NCBI GenBank assembly: GCA_035559775.1
Contig: DATMAU010000018.1
Coordinates: forward strand, 1-64,000
Length of the DNA stretch: 64,000 bases
DNA from: AG1 sp035559775
GTDB taxonomy: Archaea > Thermoproteota > Thermoprotei_A > Sulfolobales > AG1
Direction: 5' to 3'
Below the pieces are notes generated by a model, which did no database searches, was not told the origin of the DNA, and saw only the letters and a program-made list of their open reading frames with translations. Shown piece after piece: positions 60,998 through 64,000 of this stretch; position 1 is the first letter of the stretch, and every line of letters begins with the position of its first letter. The translations under genes were made by a program, and so were the position numbers.

Positions 60998-61924
60998 TTA
61001 TTGAGGGGCTTTATGCCTCGAAGAGCCCTCCCACATGTTATTGATAATCCTATAGGCTATCAGGGCTAGGTTTCTCCCACACAGATCCCCTTGGTCTAGT
61101 GGTGGTGTGTATTCAACTATATCTCCCCCCACGACCCTGTGTTTCTCCATAATAGTATCAAGGATCTTTATAGCGTCTTTGAGTGTGAGCCCTAGGGGTG
61201 ATGGTGAGTTTACTCCAGGGCATTGTGAGGGATCCAGGGAGTCAGAGTCAAAGCTAACATAGATCCAGTCAACGTTTGAGAAGATCTCGTCGAGAGTGTT
61301 GGCTATGCTTCTAACATCTAGATCTTCTGAGTAGAAGTACTTAACACCAAGCTTCTCGGCTAGGTTGAGCATGTATCTAGGAATACTATGGCTCCTCACA
61401 CCTATGACCGCGACTCTAAGTCTATCGCCTCTTTCGGAGAGAAGGTCTCTGAGATATGTTCCTGACGAGAGGCCCTCGGATAGCTCTCTCAGGTCTAGAT
61501 GGGCGTCGAAGACCAGGAGCCCGGCTCTCCCGCCAAGAGTTTCTAGGGCTGAAGCTACCGAGTATCTCGTGATACTATGATCTCCTCCTAGTAGTAGGAA
61601 GCCTCTGCAGGTTCTTGATAGGTTCTCGACAGCCTCATAGATCCTCTGCGAGGTTTTTCCAAGATCTCCTGGTGCGACTGCTATGTCTCCCCAATCGCAT
61701 AGGCATAGATCTTTATGGAGGTTATAGCTATAGAGATACTCCCTCAGCCTGGATGGTGCGAACCTAGCCCCGGGCCTCCCAGCAGTGCTCCAGTCCCAGG
61801 GAACCCCGGCTATGCATAAGCACTCTGATGAGCAGTTGGTGCTGCTCCTAACAATATCGCCTAGCCTTAGATCCCTGGGATCCCTGATCATTCTCTCCCC
61901 AGGTTTTCTGAAAACGCTCATCAT
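60998..61924 (-). CDS. hutG: Formimidoylglutamase (ureohydrolase family)
   Basis: 308 residues. The binuclear manganese ligands of the arginase/agmatinase family are in GGDHSITRYS, FDAHLDLRE and VSFDSDSLDPSQCPG. Sequence alone would allow agmatinase or arginase; location between hutI and hutH makes formiminoglutamate hydrolysis to glutamate and formamide the likely reaction. Convergent with hutI. Confidence 0.82.
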   Translation of the reverse strand: MMSVFRKPGERMIRDPRDLRLGDIVRSSTNCSSECLCIAGVPWDWSTAGRPGARFAPSRLREYLYSYNLHKDLCLCDWGDIAVAPGDLGKTSQRIYEAVENLSRTCRGFLLLGGDHSITRYSVASALETLGGRAGLLVFDAHLDLRELSEGLSSGTYLRDLLSERGDRLRVAVIGVRSHSIPRYMLNLAEKLGVKYFYSEDLDVRSIANTLDEIFSNVDWIYVSFDSDSLDPSQCPGVNSPSPLGLTLKDAIKILDTIMEKHRVVGGDIVEYTPPLDQGDLCGRNLALIAYRIINNMWEGSSRHKAPQ

Positions 61925-62030
61925 ATATCCCTAGATTCTAGCGGAGCCCGCAGATATATTGCCCATAAAGACTGACCCATTTCTAGGCCTTATTGTTCTA
62001 TATTGATCTTAGCTCTCGTGATCTTTTCTC

Positions 62031-63524
62031 CTAAGATCCGATCATCTCCAGGATCTTTGATAGTGCTGCCTCGACAGCGCTGCCTAGGGGCTGGGTTTCG
62101 ACAGGGATCTCCAGGATCTTTTCTACAACGCTTCTAACACGCTTGCTCGAGCCATCTATCCAGCCCCTCATTGATAGGGCTCTCGCCATAACCATGATCT
62201 CTATCGCTGCTATCCTCATCCCTAGCTCCACTATCTCTAGAGCCTTAAGCCCTGCGTTGAGGGAGTTGCTCACATGATCCTCATGGTTTGCTGATGTTGG
62301 GGTGTTATCAACAGTCGCTGGGTATGCTAGACCTCTAGCCCTGTTTAGGAGGGATGCTGCTAGGTATTGGAGCATCATGAAGCCAGGGCTTTTCCCAGGA
62401 TCTTTTGAGAGGAATGGTGGGAGACCTCTATTCATGTTTGTATCAAGTATTGCTGCTACTCTTCTCTCGCTCTGTGTGAGGGCTGGTATTAGGGCTATTG
62501 AGAGGAGATCCATGGCTATCCCGATCGAGATCCCGTGGAAGTTGCACCCGCTAACACACCTCCCCTTAATGAACAGGGGGTTATCGGTTACAGCGTTTAT
62601 CTCCCTATCTATTGTTTCCCTCACAAAGCCCATAGCATCGCTCAGGGCCCCGAGGATCTGGGGGACGCATCTATAGCTATATATATCCTGGACAACACCA
62701 GATCTACCGAGGTTTCCCGAGCCCTCTAGGATCTCCCTCAACCTCTCACCCTCTCTAGAGACGCCTGGGTGTCTCTTCAACAAGCATAGATCTAGGTCTA
62801 GATGCTCTCCAGGCGTCCCCATAGCCTCCATAGCTATAGCGCCTCCGAGCTCGAGCATTTTGAGAAGCCTCTCAGCCCCTACGAGTGCATGGACAGCTAT
62901 CGATGTCGACATAGCGGTGTTATTGATTATTGAGAGGGCTTCTTTAGGACCTAGGGAGACAGGCTCTAACCCCTCCTCTCTGAGAGCCTCGGCAGCATCT
63001 ATCCTCCTCCCCTTCTTCTCAACAAGCCCTTCCCCAACGAGGGCTAGGCCTATATAGGCCATTGGTGCTAGATCCCCGCTAGCACCTAGAGAGCCGTATC
63101 TAGGGACTATGGGTACTATGTCTCTGTTAAGCATCTCGACCAAAAGCCCTGGGATCTCTGGCGACACGGCTGAGTATTCATTTAATAACTGTTTGGCAAG
63201 GATCGCCATGGCTCCCCTCACAATACCCCGATCCAGAGGCTGTCCCGAGCCAGCTGCATGTTCCCTCAAAAAATCCCTAGACCTCTTAGCAGACTCCACA
63301 GGATCTACAGAATAGCCCCTCAGACCCCCGACACCTGTTGAAACACCATAACATCTCTCACCCCTCATAATAACATTCTCTAGAAACTCCTCACGCCTCT
63401 TCCTAAGGATCTCGACAACATTACCCTCTATTTTAGCCGAAGCAAGACCCATAGAGATCATCCACACATCTCTATAACCAACAAACCCAGAAAGATCTAT
63501 AACAAGCCCCAATAACCCTCCCAC
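62031..63524 (-). CDS. hutH: Histidine ammonia-lyase
   Basis: 497 residues. The MIO cofactor precursor Ala-Ser-Gly is at residues 148-150 (GSLGASGDLAPMAYIGLALVGEG), and the active-site Tyr is Y59 (CYGVSTGVGG). NEYSAVSPEIP, TDNPLF and QDIYSYRCVPQILGA also match the family. First step: histidine to urocanate. The start is the GTG at 63524, with a TATA element (TTTTTATATG on the minus strand) about 24 bp upstream; the TTG at 63512 after GGAGGG is an alternative. It completes the hut set. Confidence 0.95.
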   Translation of the reverse strand: MGGLLGLVIDLSGFVGYRDVWMISMGLASAKIEGNVVEILRKRREEFLENVIMRGERCYGVSTGVGGLRGYSVDPVESAKRSRDFLREHAAGSGQPLDRGIVRGAMAILAKQLLNEYSAVSPEIPGLLVEMLNRDIVPIVPRYGSLGASGDLAPMAYIGLALVGEGLVEKKGRRIDAAEALREEGLEPVSLGPKEALSIINNTAMSTSIAVHALVGAERLLKMLELGGAIAMEAMGTPGEHLDLDLCLLKRHPGVSREGERLREILEGSGNLGRSGVVQDIYSYRCVPQILGALSDAMGFVRETIDREINAVTDNPLFIKGRCVSGCNFHGISIGIAMDLLSIALIPALTQSERRVAAILDTNMNRGLPPFLSKDPGKSPGFMMLQYLAASLLNRARGLAYPATVDNTPTSANHEDHVSNSLNAGLKALEIVELGMRIAAIEIMVMARALSMRGWIDGSSKRVRSVVEKILEIPVETQPLGSAVEAALSKILEMIGS

Positions 63525-63638
63525 ACACTATACAACTGACTACATATAAAAACCACAAAAATACAAGCAAGGCATTACAAACAATTCAACGATCCATGAG
63601 TTAGCCGCAGGGTTGGGAGGCTTGAATCCATAGGATTT

Positions 63639-63764
63639 TTACTCGAACTCATCCTCAAGATCTATATCAGCTAGGTCTCCTAACCTGGCCTCCTTACCAC
63701 CGATCCTCTCCCTTCTCTCCCTGATCCACTCGATGATCTCCTCTATAGTAGATCGACGGCTCAT
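63639..63764 (-). CDS. Small acidic-basic protein, 41 residues
   Basis: ATG at 63764 to TAA. Sequence MSRRSTIEEIIEWIRERRER followed by IGGKEARLGDLADIDLEDEF. One amphipathic helix and an acidic tail; could be a small DNA- or protein-binding subunit. GAGGG precedes the ATG by about 6 nt and an A/T element (GATATATAG) by about 20 nt, so it is likely expressed. Not a family I recognise. Confidence 0.55.
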   Translation of the reverse strand: MSRRSTIEEIIEWIRERRERIGGKEARLGDLADIDLEDEFE

Positions 63765-63915
63765 TTTTCCCTCACTCTATATATCTCCCCCTTTCAATTC
63801 TATAATAGATCTCCTTACCTCTATTTTATTCTTATTCTGCTTATGAGTCTTTGACGATCTAGTATAGGGTTGAGCGTTATAAGATTGCTGCATTTATGTT
63901 GTTTGGTGTTGCGGG

Positions 63916-64000
63916 CTGCGTGTTCTTGTTACTGGTGGTGCTGGTTTTATAGGCCATAATATTGCTATCCATCTCTTCTCGAAGGGTTTCGATGTGGTTG
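63916..64000 (+). CDS. NAD-dependent sugar-nucleotide epimerase/dehydratase (partial, apparent CTG start)
   Basis: The extended-SDR N-terminus RVLVTGGAGFIGHNIAIHLFSKGFDVV is unmistakable and runs off the window. The frame has no ATG, GTG or TTG close upstream; CTG at 63916 puts Met directly before RVLVTGG, the normal start in this family. A TATA box (GTTATAAG, about 63876-63883) lies 36 bp upstream, and GGTG occurs in the short leader. Probably a UDP-glucose 4-epimerase or dTDP-glucose dehydratase relative. Confidence 0.85.
   Translation, partial: MRVLVTGGAGFIGHNIAIHLFSKGFDVV

Noticed and set aside
60998..61924. Agmatinase or arginase assignment for the ureohydrolase
   Set aside because: Motifs do not discriminate, but the position within the hut genes strongly favours formimidoylglutamase.

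Overview
The window looks like chromosomal DNA of a hyperthermophilic member of the Thermoproteota (Crenarchaeota). The main reasons are heavy use of AGG/AGA and ATA codons, short A/T-rich TATA boxes 25-40 bp upstream of starts with very short leaders, and archaeal-type genes (pantoate kinase plus phosphopantothenate synthetase, prefoldin beta, DUF3194, TrmB, orphan Cas6). Lipoate enzymes, a 2-oxoacid dehydrogenase, acyl-CoA chemistry and complete histidine catabolism indicate a heterotroph, probably aerobic. I cannot place the order. I found no rRNA, tRNA or CRISPR array.

Region 1-8.9 kb: 2-oxoacid dehydrogenase E1 (alpha complete, beta cut by the window edge), ketopantoate reductase, a DPS-like thioferritin, a TrmB regulator, methylisocitrate lyase, and lipoate synthesis (LipA, LipB) with a winged-helix coiled-coil protein translationally coupled to lipA. 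Region 9-19.2 kb resembles a defence or genome-maintenance patch: an AAA ATPase coupled to a small TOPRIM-like protein, a DNA methyltransferase facing an unrecognised protein in the position of a restriction enzyme, a 56-residue ribbon-helix-helix protein, a macrodomain protein, a pyrimidine-dimer glycosylase homologue and an orphan Cas6. Thioesterase, Nudix, TatA and adenine deaminase genes are interspersed.

Region 19.5-28.4 kb is housekeeping: archaeal CoA synthesis (pantoate kinase and PPS), nicotinamidase, the prefoldin beta-DUF3194-DHH cluster with long overlaps, an aldo/keto reductase, a Dph6-type ligase that appears to start at CTG, a RAM-domain protein and a nucleotidyltransferase. 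Region 28.4-54.4 kb is a carboxylate/acyl-CoA island. It has two complete branched-chain-amino-acid-type ABC transporters, three acyl-CoA synthetases, an SDR, a 3-hydroxyacyl-CoA dehydrogenase/enoyl-CoA hydratase fusion, a MaoC hydratase, an alpha/beta hydrolase, a KAS III-like enzyme and a cluster-II-less 4-hydroxybutyryl-CoA dehydratase relative. A tandem double-TetR protein is the probable local regulator, and a 20-bp near-palindrome with related sites lies at the neighbouring acyl-CoA gene starts.

Region 55-63.6 kb holds a TusA-YeeE sulfur carrier/transporter pair and a complete histidine-utilisation set (hutU, hutI, hutG, hutH) with an MFS transporter. The window ends in the first codons of a sugar-nucleotide epimerase.

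The most unusual points are: (1) three decayed copies of one repeat (near 2.0, 26.9 and 39.4 kb), still showing codon-like conservation and possibly TnpB/IS605 3-prime ends; (2) the single-chain double TetR repressor and its candidate operators; (3) the ATPase/TOPRIM-like pair beside a restriction-modification-like locus; (4) enzymes of the acyl-CoA and hut sets lacking textbook catalytic residues; (5) genes that seem to start at CTG.
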